From the NCBI GenBank assembly GCA_020832655.1, contig JAFIEF010000005.1:42050-106049 (forward strand): DNA of 64,000 nucleotides, in the 5' to 3' direction. Shown here piece by piece: positions 34,583-42,909 of this stretch (positions are counted from its first letter, which is position 1; every line of letters starts with the position of its first letter). The DNA comes from Paracoccaceae bacterium. GTDB lineage: Bacteria > Pseudomonadota > Alphaproteobacteria > Rhodobacterales > Rhodobacteraceae. The translations under genes and the position numbers were made by a program. Below the pieces are notes generated by a model. That model was not told the DNA's origin. It searched no databases and was given only the letters and a program-made list of their open reading frames with translations.

Positions 34583-35350
34583 TCAGATGCTCTGCGCATG
34601 CTCCAGACGCAGACGGGCGATTTCCTCGTTTTTCTGACTGCGCTTGAGATCGCTCATCATCTGTTCGACGAAATCCAGATGCGTATGGGCGGCCCGTCTG
34701 GCGGTGATCGGATCGCGGGCCTGCAAGGCCGCGTTGATGGCTTTGTGCTGTGCCAGCAAATCATCGCGGGTGACACGCTGCTGAAAAATCATCTGGCGGT
34801 TATAGAACACGCCTTCATGCAGCAGGTTGAACATGGCGCGCATCATATGCAGCATGATGATGTTGTGCGACGCTTCGACAATCGACATGTGGAATTCCGC
34901 ATCCAGCCGCGCCTCTTCGGTGGGGTCGCGTTTTTGATGCGCGGCTTCCATCTTGCGGTAGATGGTGTCGATCACCTGCAAATCCATGTCAGAGCCGAAC
35001 CGCGCCGCGCGTTCGGCGGCCATGCCCTCCAGATCGCGGCGAAAGCTGATATAGTCAAACAGCGCTTCGTCATGCGCCGCGAAAAGCTGCACCAGAGAAT
35101 CCGAAAACGCTGAATCCAGCAATTCGGCCACATAGACCCCAGCACCGGCGCGGGTGGTCAGCAGCCCGCGTTCCTGCAATTCGGCCAACGCATCGCGCAG
35201 TGACGGGCGCGAGACACCCAGCTTTTCAGCCAGTTCGCGTTCTGAAGGCAGCCTTTCACCGGGCCGCAAGATGCCGCGCAACAGTAACAGCTCGATCTGG
35301 CGGATCACGCTATGCGACAGTTTTTCCGGCTGGATTCGGCGAAATGTCAT
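34583..35350 (-). CDS. GntR/FadR-family transcriptional regulator (FCD domain)
   Basis: A 255-residue regulator with an N-terminal winged helix (residues 10-75, including PGERLPSERELAEKLGVSRPSLRDAL) and a C-terminal helical FCD ligand-binding domain with the metal-site pattern DAEFHMSIVEASHN and later TAR..AHTHL. This is the PdhR/LldR/GlcC subgroup, which responds to small carboxylates such as pyruvate, lactate or glycolate. No adjacent operon makes the effector clear. The gene stands alone. Confidence 0.92.
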   Translation of the reverse strand: MTFRRIQPEKLSHSVIRQIELLLLRGILRPGERLPSERELAEKLGVSRPSLRDALAELQERGLLTTRAGAGVYVAELLDSAFSDSLVQLFAAHDEALFDYISFRRDLEGMAAERAARFGSDMDLQVIDTIYRKMEAAHQKRDPTEEARLDAEFHMSIVEASHNIIMLHMMRAMFNLLHEGVFYNRQMIFQQRVTRDDLLAQHKAINAALQARDPITARRAAHTHLDFVEQMMSDLKRSQKNEEIARLRLEHAQSI

Positions 35351-35437
35351 ACATGCTCCGATGCTATCCGATGAAAACGCCCAAAATTCAGGCGCAATCT
35401 GGTAAAATCATATGACCAAAATAGCGGGCATAGCAAC

Positions 35438-35466
35438 AAAAAAGGCCAGCCCGCGCTGGCCTTTTT
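35438..35466 (-). terminator. Bidirectional-looking terminator after the OmpA-like gene
   Basis: AAAAAGGCCAGC (35439-35450), loop CCGC, GCTGGCCTTTTT (35455-35466) is a perfect 12-bp stem flanked by A and T runs. Its main job is to end the minus-strand lipoprotein gene, whose stop is at 35485. It could also work on the plus strand, but no plus-strand gene precedes it. Confidence 0.8.
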
Positions 35467-35484
35467 GTCTGGATTTCAAGGGTT

Positions 35485-36132
35485 TCAGTTCGGCTGCCAG
35501 GGCCGGATGGAAATCTCCACCCGGCGGTTCTGTTGCCGCCCCGCTGCCGTGTCATTGCTGGCCACCGGCTGGGTCAGCCCGCGCCCGCGAATCTCGATCC
35601 GGTCCGCGGCCACGCCCGAACCGCGCAGCACCTGCGCCACCGAGGCCGCGCGGCGTTCCGACAGGCGCTGGTTATAGTCGGCCGAGCCGACATTGTCGGT
35701 ATGACCAACCACGATGACATCGCTGCGCGGATAGTCGACCAGATTACGCGCAATTGCGCGCAGATCCTGTTGCAGGTCAGGGCGCAGCGTTGCGCTGTCG
35801 GTGGCGAACAGCAAATCCTGCGGCAGGGTCAGGATCAGTTCCTGCCCGGTATTGCGGATATTGATGTTGTCACCCAGCTGGCGGCGCAGATCTGCCGCCT
35901 GACGGTCAAGCTGCTGGCCGATCAGCGCCCCGGCGGTGCCGCCGATCACTGCACCGGCAACCGCGCGGCGCGCGCTGCCATCGCCGGTGGCGGCACCCAC
36001 CACCCCGCCAACAGCGGCACCGGTCAGCGCGCCGGTGAGTTGGCGGTTCTGCGGGTTGTTGGGATCAGGGGCGCAGGCCGCCAGCACCAGAACCGAGGTG
36101 CCCAGCGCTGCAATGGATACAGGAAACTTCAT
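35485..36132 (-). CDS. OmpA-family lipoprotein
   Basis: A 215-residue outer-membrane lipoprotein. The signal peptide ends in a lipobox VLAAC with Cys20 as the acylated residue. A Gly/Ala-rich glycine-zipper region (about 34-75, GALTGAAVGGVVGAATGDG) precedes the C-terminal OmpA domain (about 95-212) with [25 protein letters not shown], which binds peptidoglycan. It resembles YiaD/Pal-like proteins. The second of two adjacent ATGs is taken, at proper spacing from AAAGGCGAG. Confidence 0.92.
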   Translation of the reverse strand: MKFPVSIAALGTSVLVLAACAPDPNNPQNRQLTGALTGAAVGGVVGAATGDGSARRAVAGAVIGGTAGALIGQQLDRQAADLRRQLGDNINIRNTGQELILTLPQDLLFATDSATLRPDLQQDLRAIARNLVDYPRSDVIVVGHTDNVGSADYNQRLSERRAASVAQVLRGSGVAADRIEIRGRGLTQPVASNDTAAGRQQNRRVEISIRPWQPN

Positions 36133-36270
36133 CATCTCGCCTTTCGAAATTCGCTCTCCCCAATATCGCGGGCGCGCCCGCACTGTCATCACACGTTCGT
36201 TTTACCACTGCGCATGGCGCGACAAACCGCCCAGCGGTGCCGCGCCTGCCAGCCCGCGACAATTGCGCCG

Positions 36271-36699
36271 TCAGTTGACCGAGACGACCTCGACCGCGAA
36301 GGTCAGATCCTTGCCTGCCAGCGGATGATTGGCATCCAGTGTCACGGTCTGTTCGCTGACTTCAGCGACAGTGACGGGAATGGCGCGGCCATCGGGGGTC
36401 TGCATTTGCAGCATGGTGCCGGGGTCCAGCGGAATATGCGACGGGATCTGGTCGCGCGGCACATCCTGACGCGCACCATCCTGATATTCGCCATAGGCTT
36501 CAGCGCTGGGCACGGTCACGGTTTTCTGTTCGCCCGCGCTCATACCGTCAATGGCACGGTCAAGGCCGGGGATGATGTTGCCTGCGCCCAGTTCAAATTC
36601 CAGCGGGTCGCGGCCCTCGGAGCTGTCGAATACCGACCCGTCGGACAAGGTGCCCGTGTAATGAATGCGAACAGTGTCGCCAGCCTTTGCGTGCGTCAT
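36271..36699 (-). CDS. FKBP-type peptidyl-prolyl isomerase, SlyD-like
   Basis: A 142-residue cis-trans prolyl isomerase. The FKBP motif is VRIHYTGTLSDGSVFDSSEGRDPLEF followed by IIPGLDRAI, with an inserted IF chaperone domain in the flap region as in SlyD, and a C-terminal HPLAGKDLTFAVEVVSV. The His-rich metal-binding tail of E. coli SlyD is absent. It is probably a cytosolic folding helper. The ATG at 36699 has GGATATCC context just upstream. Confidence 0.9.
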   Translation of the reverse strand: MTHAKAGDTVRIHYTGTLSDGSVFDSSEGRDPLEFELGAGNIIPGLDRAIDGMSAGEQKTVTVPSAEAYGEYQDGARQDVPRDQIPSHIPLDPGTMLQMQTPDGRAIPVTVAEVSEQTVTLDANHPLAGKDLTFAVEVVSVN

Positions 36700-36898
36700 G
36701 GGATATCCTTCGATTTTGGGGGATGGGTTTGTCAGAGGTGCGCAGCCTCGCGCAGTTGCTCTGGGACGACTGCCGTCAAGATGGGGGTTGCACCCGCATT
36801 TGTAAACCCGTTTCCGGGCCGCGCATTGCTTGACGCGCAGCAAAGGCACCGGCATACCCGGCCCGCGAATGCTTAACCCCCTTGCAGGAACACACTCG

Positions 36899-37633
36899 AT
36901 GCCCCCGCCCAACAGCCCTACGACGCGCAATTTCTATGGCCGCATCAAGGGCAAGAGCCTGAAGCCCGCGCAAAAGCGCTATCTGGATGAAGACCTTGAC
37001 CGGCTGCGCCCCGCCGGGGTCAGCCGCGATGACAACCCGGAACGCCAGATCGTGGACCCACGCGGCTTTTTTGGCGATGACCGCCCGCTCTGGCTGGAAG
37101 TGGGTTTTGGCGGGGGCGAGCATCTGGTGCATCAATGCGCCCGTAATCCCGAAATCGGCATGATCGGCTGCGAACCCTATATCAATGGCGTGGCAATGCT
37201 GCTGGGCAAGATCCGCCGCGCAGGCGTCAGGAATCTGCGCGTCCACCCCTGGGATGTGCGCGATCTCTTTGATGTGCTGCCCGATCAGTGCCTGTCAAAG
37301 GCGTTTCTGCTCTATCCCGACCCCTGGCCCAAGGCGCGGCATCATCGGCGGCGCTTTGTCACGCCCGATTATCTGGACCCGCTGGCACGGGTGATGGCGC
37401 CGGGGGCAGAGTTCCGCGTGGCCACCGACATCCCCGATTATGTCCGCCAGACGCTGGAAGAAGTGCCGCAAGCGGGTTTCGACTGCCTGACCCCGGACCC
37501 AGATGACTGGGCGCGGCCCTGGTCCGACTGGCTGTCCACCCGCTATGAACAAAAGGCGCTGCGCGAGGGGCGCAAGCCGCATTACCTGACCTTCCGGCGC
37601 AATAACGCGGCCGCGCGCCCTTGCACCGATTAG
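36899..37633 (+). CDS. trmB: tRNA (guanine-N7-)-methyltransferase
   Basis: Forms m7G46 in tRNA using AdoMet. The 244-residue protein contains LWLEVGFGGGEHLVHQ for AdoMet binding and FLLYPDPWPKARHHRRRF, the TrmB active-site signature, with the C-terminal TRYEQKALREGRKPHYL substrate-binding part. The start at 36899 is set by AGGA upstream; ATG codons at 36869 and 36830 in the same frame are less likely. Its stop overlaps the stop of the opposing cytochrome gene. Confidence 0.94.
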   Translation: MPPPNSPTTRNFYGRIKGKSLKPAQKRYLDEDLDRLRPAGVSRDDNPERQIVDPRGFFGDDRPLWLEVGFGGGEHLVHQCARNPEIGMIGCEPYINGVAMLLGKIRRAGVRNLRVHPWDVRDLFDVLPDQCLSKAFLLYPDPWPKARHHRRRFVTPDYLDPLARVMAPGAEFRVATDIPDYVRQTLEEVPQAGFDCLTPDPDDWARPWSDWLSTRYEQKALREGRKPHYLTFRRNNAAARPCTD

Positions 37634-38703
37634 GGCCGCGACATCGCCGACATGTCGATGCTGACCTGCTGTGACAGGCTTTCAATACTGTCATACAGGA
37701 TTTGCAGCATATAGCGGGGGTTGTGGACATAGCCGCCGGGGTCTTTCAGCGCGACCTGATAGTTATAGGCCGCCTTCAGCAGGCGCGGGGTCCAGTGCTG
37801 ATAGCGGTTGTCGCGCGTGGCCTGATCGCGGGGCAGATCGCCGGTGCCGCTTGGGTCTTCGAAGAAATAGGGGAAAGCGCTGACATAGGCGATGGGGCTG
37901 CCCGCCACTTCGGCGGCGTATAGCCGGATCGCATCGAGAAGCTGGTCCTGCATGGCCAGAATTTCCGAATGAATGCCGCCCGAACGGTCACCCGTGCCCG
38001 CGAAATCGCGATGCTGGGTGCGGATATCGCGCAGATCATCGACCCCGCGATGACAGTCCAGACAGCCTTGCGGTTCCACAGCCAGAGAATGCGGTTCATG
38101 GCAGGCCACGCAGGTATCGGCACCGGGCACATGCATGAAGCGCCCGGCATAGCTGCGCCCCTCATACTGATAGCCGGGGCGGGCCTCTGCACCCAGCATG
38201 GTCGCGGCAGAGGCGGCGTAATGGATGTTCAGAAAGGCAAGCTGATCCGACACGTCATCTTCGGCCAGACCTTCCACGCGCGCCGCGACATGATCGCTGG
38301 ATTGCCGCCCCTGATGGCACACCATGCAGGTGGCCGACGACCCAAGATCATCCACAGTAACGCCCGAAGGGAAGGTCACTGCGTCCAGCGCATGGGCCTC
38401 GCGCGTGTGGCAGGACGCGCAACCGATGGGCGAATTGATCACGCCGGGTTTGTGCACACTGCCCGCTTCCGAGCCGTCACTTCCCAGAAAATCCAGAAAC
38501 CCCGTTTCGGAATGGCAGATGGCGCAGCTTTCCGGCACGCTGCCCTGTTCGTTCCAATAGGTGAATGACAATGAATGATGATCCCCATGCGGCGAGGCGA
38601 GCCAGGCATGGATGATATCTTCCAGCCCGGTCAGATCATCCGCGCGCGTCTGTGGCGCGATCATCAGCGCCGCAAGCAGCGGCAGCACGGCAAAAATGCG
38701 CAT
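37630..38703 (-). CDS. Periplasmic pentaheme c-type cytochrome
   Basis: A 357-residue exported protein with a signal peptide (MRIFAVLPLLAALMIAPQTRA) and five CxxCH haem-attachment motifs at 60-64, 95-99, 126-130, 198-202 and 214-218. All lie in the N-terminal two thirds; the last 130 residues have no haem motif and are helical (NYQVALKDPGGYVHNPRYMLQ). Extra His residues between the motifs could be axial ligands. The pattern belongs to the cytochrome c3/NapC-like multihaem superfamily but matches no family I can name. It is divergent from a flavocytochrome with a 146-base control region, so an electron-transfer partnership is likely. Confidence 0.88.
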   Translation of the reverse strand: MRIFAVLPLLAALMIAPQTRADDLTGLEDIIHAWLASPHGDHHSLSFTYWNEQGSVPESCAICHSETGFLDFLGSDGSEAGSVHKPGVINSPIGCASCHTREAHALDAVTFPSGVTVDDLGSSATCMVCHQGRQSSDHVAARVEGLAEDDVSDQLAFLNIHYAASAATMLGAEARPGYQYEGRSYAGRFMHVPGADTCVACHEPHSLAVEPQGCLDCHRGVDDLRDIRTQHRDFAGTGDRSGGIHSEILAMQDQLLDAIRLYAAEVAGSPIAYVSAFPYFFEDPSGTGDLPRDQATRDNRYQHWTPRLLKAAYNYQVALKDPGGYVHNPRYMLQILYDSIESLSQQVSIDMSAMSRP

Positions 38704-38764
38704 TCCGGTTTCCCTCTTTCCTATACTGTCGTCACGAAGCTAACATGGAATTTTGTCAGTGGCT

Positions 38765-38797
38765 TGATCCTGAACAGTGTCGATGTGATCCTGGACA
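38765..38797. promoter_or_regulatory. Tandem direct repeats in cytochrome/reductase divergent region
   Basis: TGATCCTGAACA (38765-38776) and TGATCCTGGACA (38786-38797) are 12-base repeats with one mismatch and a 21-base period, two helical turns. They are flanked by the inverted pair GCTTGATC (38762-38769) and GATCAAGC (38799-38806). The position between two divergent genes suggests a shared operator for a dimeric or tandem-binding regulator. Confidence 0.55.
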
Positions 38798-38849
38798 AGA
38801 TCAAGCATGCCACAGGCACAACACGAACGCATAGGGAAAAGGGACCATC

Positions 38850-40292
38850 ATGCAGGCAGGACTTCCGCGATTGCACGCAAGGCCACTGGCGGTAAGCTAT
38901 CTTCTGGCCGCACTGGTGCCGATGGCGCTGGCGCTGACCCAGCGCGTGGCCCCCGCCGACCCGCTGGAACTGGCCGCAGCCGCGCTTGGCATGGTCGCCA
39001 CGCTTGGCATGGCGATACAATTCGTGACCTCTGGGCGGTTCGAGGGCGTGTCCGGCGCGATGGGCATTGACAAGATCATGGGGTTTCACAAGATCGCAGC
39101 GTGGTGGCTGCTGCTGGCGGTGCTGCTGCACCCGCTGGCCTATGTCGCGCCGACCTGGGCCGACAACCCCGATCTGGGCTGGCTGCGGCTGGAATTCTAC
39201 CTGACCGACCCGGCCTATCGCAGTGGTGTTGTGTCGCTGGGCGCGCTGCTGATGCTGGTGGTGACCTCGGCCCTGCGCGAGCATCTGCCCTGGCGATACG
39301 AGACCTGGCGCGGGCTGCATGTGGTGCTGGCGCTGATCGCGGTCTTTGCCGCGCTGCATCACGCCATTGCCGTCGGCCGCTTCAGTGCGCAAGGGGTGCT
39401 GGCGGGGTTCTGGTGGCTGGCCGGCGCGGGCGTCGCGCTGGTGATGGCGGTGCTTTATGGCTGGCGCTGGCTGCGGCTGCATCGCCACGCCTGGAAACTG
39501 GCCTCGGTCACGCAGCAAGCTGATCGTATGTGGGAGCTGGACATCCAGCCCCAAACCGGCACGCCCGCCCTGCCCTACCATGCCGGGCAGTTTGTCTGGA
39601 TGACCGAAGGCGCGCGGCGCTTTCCGTTGTTTGACCACCCGTTTTCGATTTCCGACAGCCCGGCGCAGCCGGGGCTGAAACTGCTGATCAAGGAAGCGGG
39701 CGATTTCACCAACCGCATCGGCACCCTGCCGCCGGGGCGGACCATCGGCATTGACGGCCCTTATGGCGAATTCACGCTGCAAGCGCATCAGCCACAGGCC
39801 GTGCTGCTGATCGGGGGCGGGGTGGGGATTGCGCCGCTTCTGGGTATCATCCGCGACATGTTGGCGCGGGGCGATCCGCGCCCGGTGCGGCTGGCCTATG
39901 CGGTGGGACAGCCGCAGAATTTCGCCTGTATCGACGAATTGCGCGCGGCGACCCAGACGCTTGATCTGAAGCTGTGGCTATTGTCCGAGGATGGCCCGCT
40001 GGACCCCGACATGGCCAAGGGGCGGCTGACGCCAGAGCGGTTAGGACAGATGCTTGACGGGCTGGACCCGGCCCGCACCAAGGCGCTTATCTGCGGCCCC
40101 GGCCCGATGGTGGTGGGCGTGTCCGATGCGCTGCTGGATCTGGGTATGCCGATGCAGAACGTGATCTATGAACGCTTCGATTACGCAGGCGGGTTGCGTT
40201 CACGGCAGGACCGGGCGCGCACGCGCGGCTTTGTGTCCGTGGGGGGCGCGCTGGGGCTGCTGGTAGCAGGCTTCGCCGCCTTGGCGGGCTGA
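38850..40292 (+). CDS. Ferric-reductase-like flavocytochrome b oxidoreductase
   Basis: A 480-residue membrane protein. The ferric-reductase transmembrane domain (residues 15-210) holds His pairs suited to two b haems (His80 with His94, His157 with His170). An FAD-binding domain of the ferredoxin-reductase type follows (HPFSISDS near 272) and then an NAD(P)-binding domain with LLIGGGVGIAPLLGII and CGPGPMV. A final membrane helix (VSVGGALGLLVAGFAALAG) anchors the C-terminus. It would move electrons from NAD(P)H across the membrane to an acceptor, perhaps the pentaheme cytochrome encoded opposite. The true substrate is unknown. Confidence 0.9.
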   Translation: MQAGLPRLHARPLAVSYLLAALVPMALALTQRVAPADPLELAAAALGMVATLGMAIQFVTSGRFEGVSGAMGIDKIMGFHKIAAWWLLLAVLLHPLAYVAPTWADNPDLGWLRLEFYLTDPAYRSGVVSLGALLMLVVTSALREHLPWRYETWRGLHVVLALIAVFAALHHAIAVGRFSAQGVLAGFWWLAGAGVALVMAVLYGWRWLRLHRHAWKLASVTQQADRMWELDIQPQTGTPALPYHAGQFVWMTEGARRFPLFDHPFSISDSPAQPGLKLLIKEAGDFTNRIGTLPPGRTIGIDGPYGEFTLQAHQPQAVLLIGGGVGIAPLLGIIRDMLARGDPRPVRLAYAVGQPQNFACIDELRAATQTLDLKLWLLSEDGPLDPDMAKGRLTPERLGQMLDGLDPARTKALICGPGPMVVGVSDALLDLGMPMQNVIYERFDYAGGLRSRQDRARTRGFVSVGGALGLLVAGFAALAG

Positions 40293-40304
40293 TCGCGCGG
40301 GCGC

Positions 40305-41177
40305 TCAACCGCCGCGTTTCAGCGTCAGCGTGGACCAGTCGCCGATTTCTTCGTGATGGGCCAGCGCGAAGCCCGCCTGCTGATAGGCGTCCAGCACGCG
40401 CTCGGCCTGGGTGGTCAGAAGCCCCGACAGGATCGCATATCCGCCAGCAGCGACATGGCGGCCCATATCCGGGGCCAGTTCGATCAGCGGGGCCATCAGG
40501 ATATTGGCAAAGACCAGATCGAAGGGTGCGGCGGCCTGCAAATCCGGGTGGTCAAACCCGGTCGCTTCCAGACAGATCACGCGGCCTTCCAGTTCATTGG
40601 CAGTGACATTGGCCTGCGCCACCTCGACCGCGATCTGATCGATATCGCTGGCCAGCACCAGGTTGGGCCAGATCTGCGCCGCCGCCATTGCCAGTACCGC
40701 CGTTCCACAGCCGATATCGACGACATTGCGGCCCTGAAAGCCGCCTGCATCCAGCCTGTCCAGCGCGCGCAGACATCCCAGCGTGGTGCCGTGATGGCCG
40801 GTGCCAAAGGCCATTGACGCCTCTATCAGCAGCCCGATGCGCCCTTCGGGCAGCCTGTCTGCGTCATGGCTGCCATAGACGAAAAACCGCCCGGCCTCTA
40901 CCGGGGCCAGATCGCGGCGCACCTTGGCGACCCAGTCAATCTCCGGCAATTCGGTAACGATGAAGGGCTTGGCCCGGAAAGCCTGCGCCAGCAGCGCCAG
41001 TTCGATCTCATCGGGGCTTTCGGTGAAATAGCCGCCCACTTCCCACAGGCCAGAACCATCCTCGACCTCGAACACGCCAATACCGGTGGGTTCGGGCTGC
41101 ATGTTCTCCATCGCTTCGGCCAGCGCATGGGCCTTGTCGCCATCGGCAAGCGTGGTCAGGGCGGTGAAGGTGGGCAT
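40305..41177 (-). CDS. prmA: Ribosomal protein L11 methyltransferase
   Basis: Trimethylates L11 using AdoMet. The 290-residue protein has the N-terminal substrate-recognition domain (MPTFTALTTL, GVFEVEDGSGLWEVGGYF) and the methyltransferase core with NVVDIGCGTAVLAMAA and FANILMAPLIELA. The start at 41177 reproduces the family N-terminus; earlier in-frame ATGs add non-conserved sequence. It lies 12 bases from the end of the convergent reductase gene. Confidence 0.94.
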   Translation of the reverse strand: MPTFTALTTLADGDKAHALAEAMENMQPEPTGIGVFEVEDGSGLWEVGGYFTESPDEIELALLAQAFRAKPFIVTELPEIDWVAKVRRDLAPVEAGRFFVYGSHDADRLPEGRIGLLIEASMAFGTGHHGTTLGCLRALDRLDAGGFQGRNVVDIGCGTAVLAMAAAQIWPNLVLASDIDQIAVEVAQANVTANELEGRVICLEATGFDHPDLQAAAPFDLVFANILMAPLIELAPDMGRHVAAGGYAILSGLLTTQAERVLDAYQQAGFALAHHEEIGDWSTLTLKRGG

Positions 41178-41270
41178 GGGCTGGGCGCTCCGCAACAGGG
41201 GATGGGCGTGGCGGTATATCCGATCCTGCATCGGGTCAAGCGATCTTGCCTGGCCACGCCCGCAAACATC

Positions 41271-41306
41271 AAAAGGCCGGGGCACCCTTGCAGATGTCCC
41301 GGCCTT
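41271..41306 (-). terminator. Probable intrinsic terminator of ahcY
   Basis: AAGGCCGGG (41273-41281) and CCCGGCCTT (41298-41306) form a 9-bp stem; on the minus strand it ends in four T. It lies 23 bases after the ahcY stop. Confidence 0.6.
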
Positions 41307-41328
41307 GCGCCCCGCGCGCGCGATACGC

Positions 41329-42723
41329 CTAGTAGCGGTAATGCTCGGGCTTGAACGGGCCTTCGGGCGTGACGCCGATATAGTCGGCCTGTTCATCGCT
41401 CAATGCGGTCAGCTTCACGCCGATGCGGTCCAGATGCAGCCGCGCGACCTTTTCATCCAGCGCCTTGGGCAGCACATAGACCTTGTTGTCATACTCGCTT
41501 CCCTTGGTCCAAAGCTCGATCTGCGCCAGCACCTGATTGGTGAAGCTGGCCGACATCACGAAGCTTGGGTGGCCGGTGGCATTACCAAGGTTCAGCAGAC
41601 GGCCCTGCGACAGCAGAATGATGCGGCTGCCCGAGGGCATTTCGATCATGTCCACCTGATCCTTGATATTGGTCCATTTGTGGTTCTTCAGCGCGGCGAC
41701 CTGAATTTCATTGTCGAAATGGCCGATATTGCCGACGATGGCCATGTCCTTCATCTCGCGCATATGCTCGATGCGGATCACATCCTTGTTGCCGGTGGTG
41801 GTGATGAAGATATCGGCGCTGGGGGCGACATCTTCCAGTGTCACCACCTCGAACCCGTCCATCGCCGCCTGAAGCGCGCAGATCGGGTCGATCTCTGTCA
41901 CTTTCACGCGTGCGCCCGCGCCGCGCAAGCTGGCAGCCGAGCCTTTGCCGACATCGCCATAGCCGCAGACCACGGCGACCTTGCCAGCCATCATCGTATC
42001 CGTGGCGCGGCGGATACCGTCAACTAGCGATTCCTTGCAGCCATATTTGTTGTCGAATTTCGACTTGGTGACGCTGTCATTGACGTTGATCGCGGGGAAG
42101 GGCAGATGCCCCTTTTCCATCATCTGATACAGGCGATGCACGCCGGTGGTGGTTTCTTCCGACACACCCTTGATGGCGTGGCGCTGACGCACGAACCACC
42201 CCGGTGTTTCGGCGATGCGCTTGCGGATCTGCGCGAACAGATATTCCTCTTCCTCGCTGGTGGGGGTGGCGATCAGATCTTCCTCGCCTTCCTCGACCCG
42301 CGCGCCCATCAGGATGTAAAGCGTGGCATCGCCGCCATCATCAAGGATCATATTGGCAGTGCCGTCGGCGAACTGGAAGATCTGGTCAGTATAGGTCCAG
42401 TATTCTTCCAGCGTTTCACCCTTGACGGCGAAGACCGGCGTGCCGCCTGCGGCAATCGCGGCGGCGGCATGGTCCTGCGTCGAATAGATGTTGCACGACG
42501 CCCAGCGCACATCGGCCCCCAGCGCCACCAGCGTCTCGATCAGCACTGCGGTCTGGATGGTCATGTGCAGGCTGCCCGCAATCCGCGCGCCTTTCAGCGG
42601 CTGGCTGGCACCATATTCCGCGCGCAGCGCCATCAGGCCCGGCATTTCGGTTTCGGCAATGGCAATTTCCTTGCGCCCGAACTCGGCCAGCGCGATATCC
42701 TTGATAATATAGTCCATAGGCAT
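41329..42723 (-). CDS. ahcY: Adenosylhomocysteinase
   Basis: Reversibly hydrolyses S-adenosylhomocysteine to homocysteine and adenosine, clearing the product of methylation. The 464-residue protein has the NAD-binding motif [13 protein letters not shown], the [16 protein letters not shown] substrate region and the C-terminal FKPEHYRY. The start at 42723 lies 9 bases from AAGGAG; the second ATG at 42717 is too far. No SAH riboswitch could be made out upstream. It belongs functionally with metK and the methyltransferases trmB and prmA nearby. Confidence 0.97.
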   Translation of the reverse strand: MPMDYIIKDIALAEFGRKEIAIAETEMPGLMALRAEYGASQPLKGARIAGSLHMTIQTAVLIETLVALGADVRWASCNIYSTQDHAAAAIAAGGTPVFAVKGETLEEYWTYTDQIFQFADGTANMILDDGGDATLYILMGARVEEGEEDLIATPTSEEEEYLFAQIRKRIAETPGWFVRQRHAIKGVSEETTTGVHRLYQMMEKGHLPFPAINVNDSVTKSKFDNKYGCKESLVDGIRRATDTMMAGKVAVVCGYGDVGKGSAASLRGAGARVKVTEIDPICALQAAMDGFEVVTLEDVAPSADIFITTTGNKDVIRIEHMREMKDMAIVGNIGHFDNEIQVAALKNHKWTNIKDQVDMIEMPSGSRIILLSQGRLLNLGNATGHPSFVMSASFTNQVLAQIELWTKGSEYDNKVYVLPKALDEKVARLHLDRIGVKLTALSDEQADYIGVTPEGPFKPEHYRY

Positions 42724-42909
42724 CTGCCCAAGCTCCTTGCAGTAAACGGGGAAAACTTGGCCGCGACATAGCACCCCGCCCCGCAGGCGGCAAGGGCGAC
42801 CGGGCCGGATAACGCTATGGGCCAAAAGCTGCCGCCGCTGGCCTCACAGCGCTGTCAGGGTGCGCTTTTCGCGTTGTGACGCATGTATCAATCTGCGAAA
42901 CTGCCTGCG

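Noticed and set aside
42724..42882. Possible SAH or SAM/SAH riboswitch upstream of ahcY
   Set aside because: A GTCACAACG string is present on the coding strand near 42870, but the rest of either consensus could not be folded or matched, and the region also holds the divergent tamA leader.
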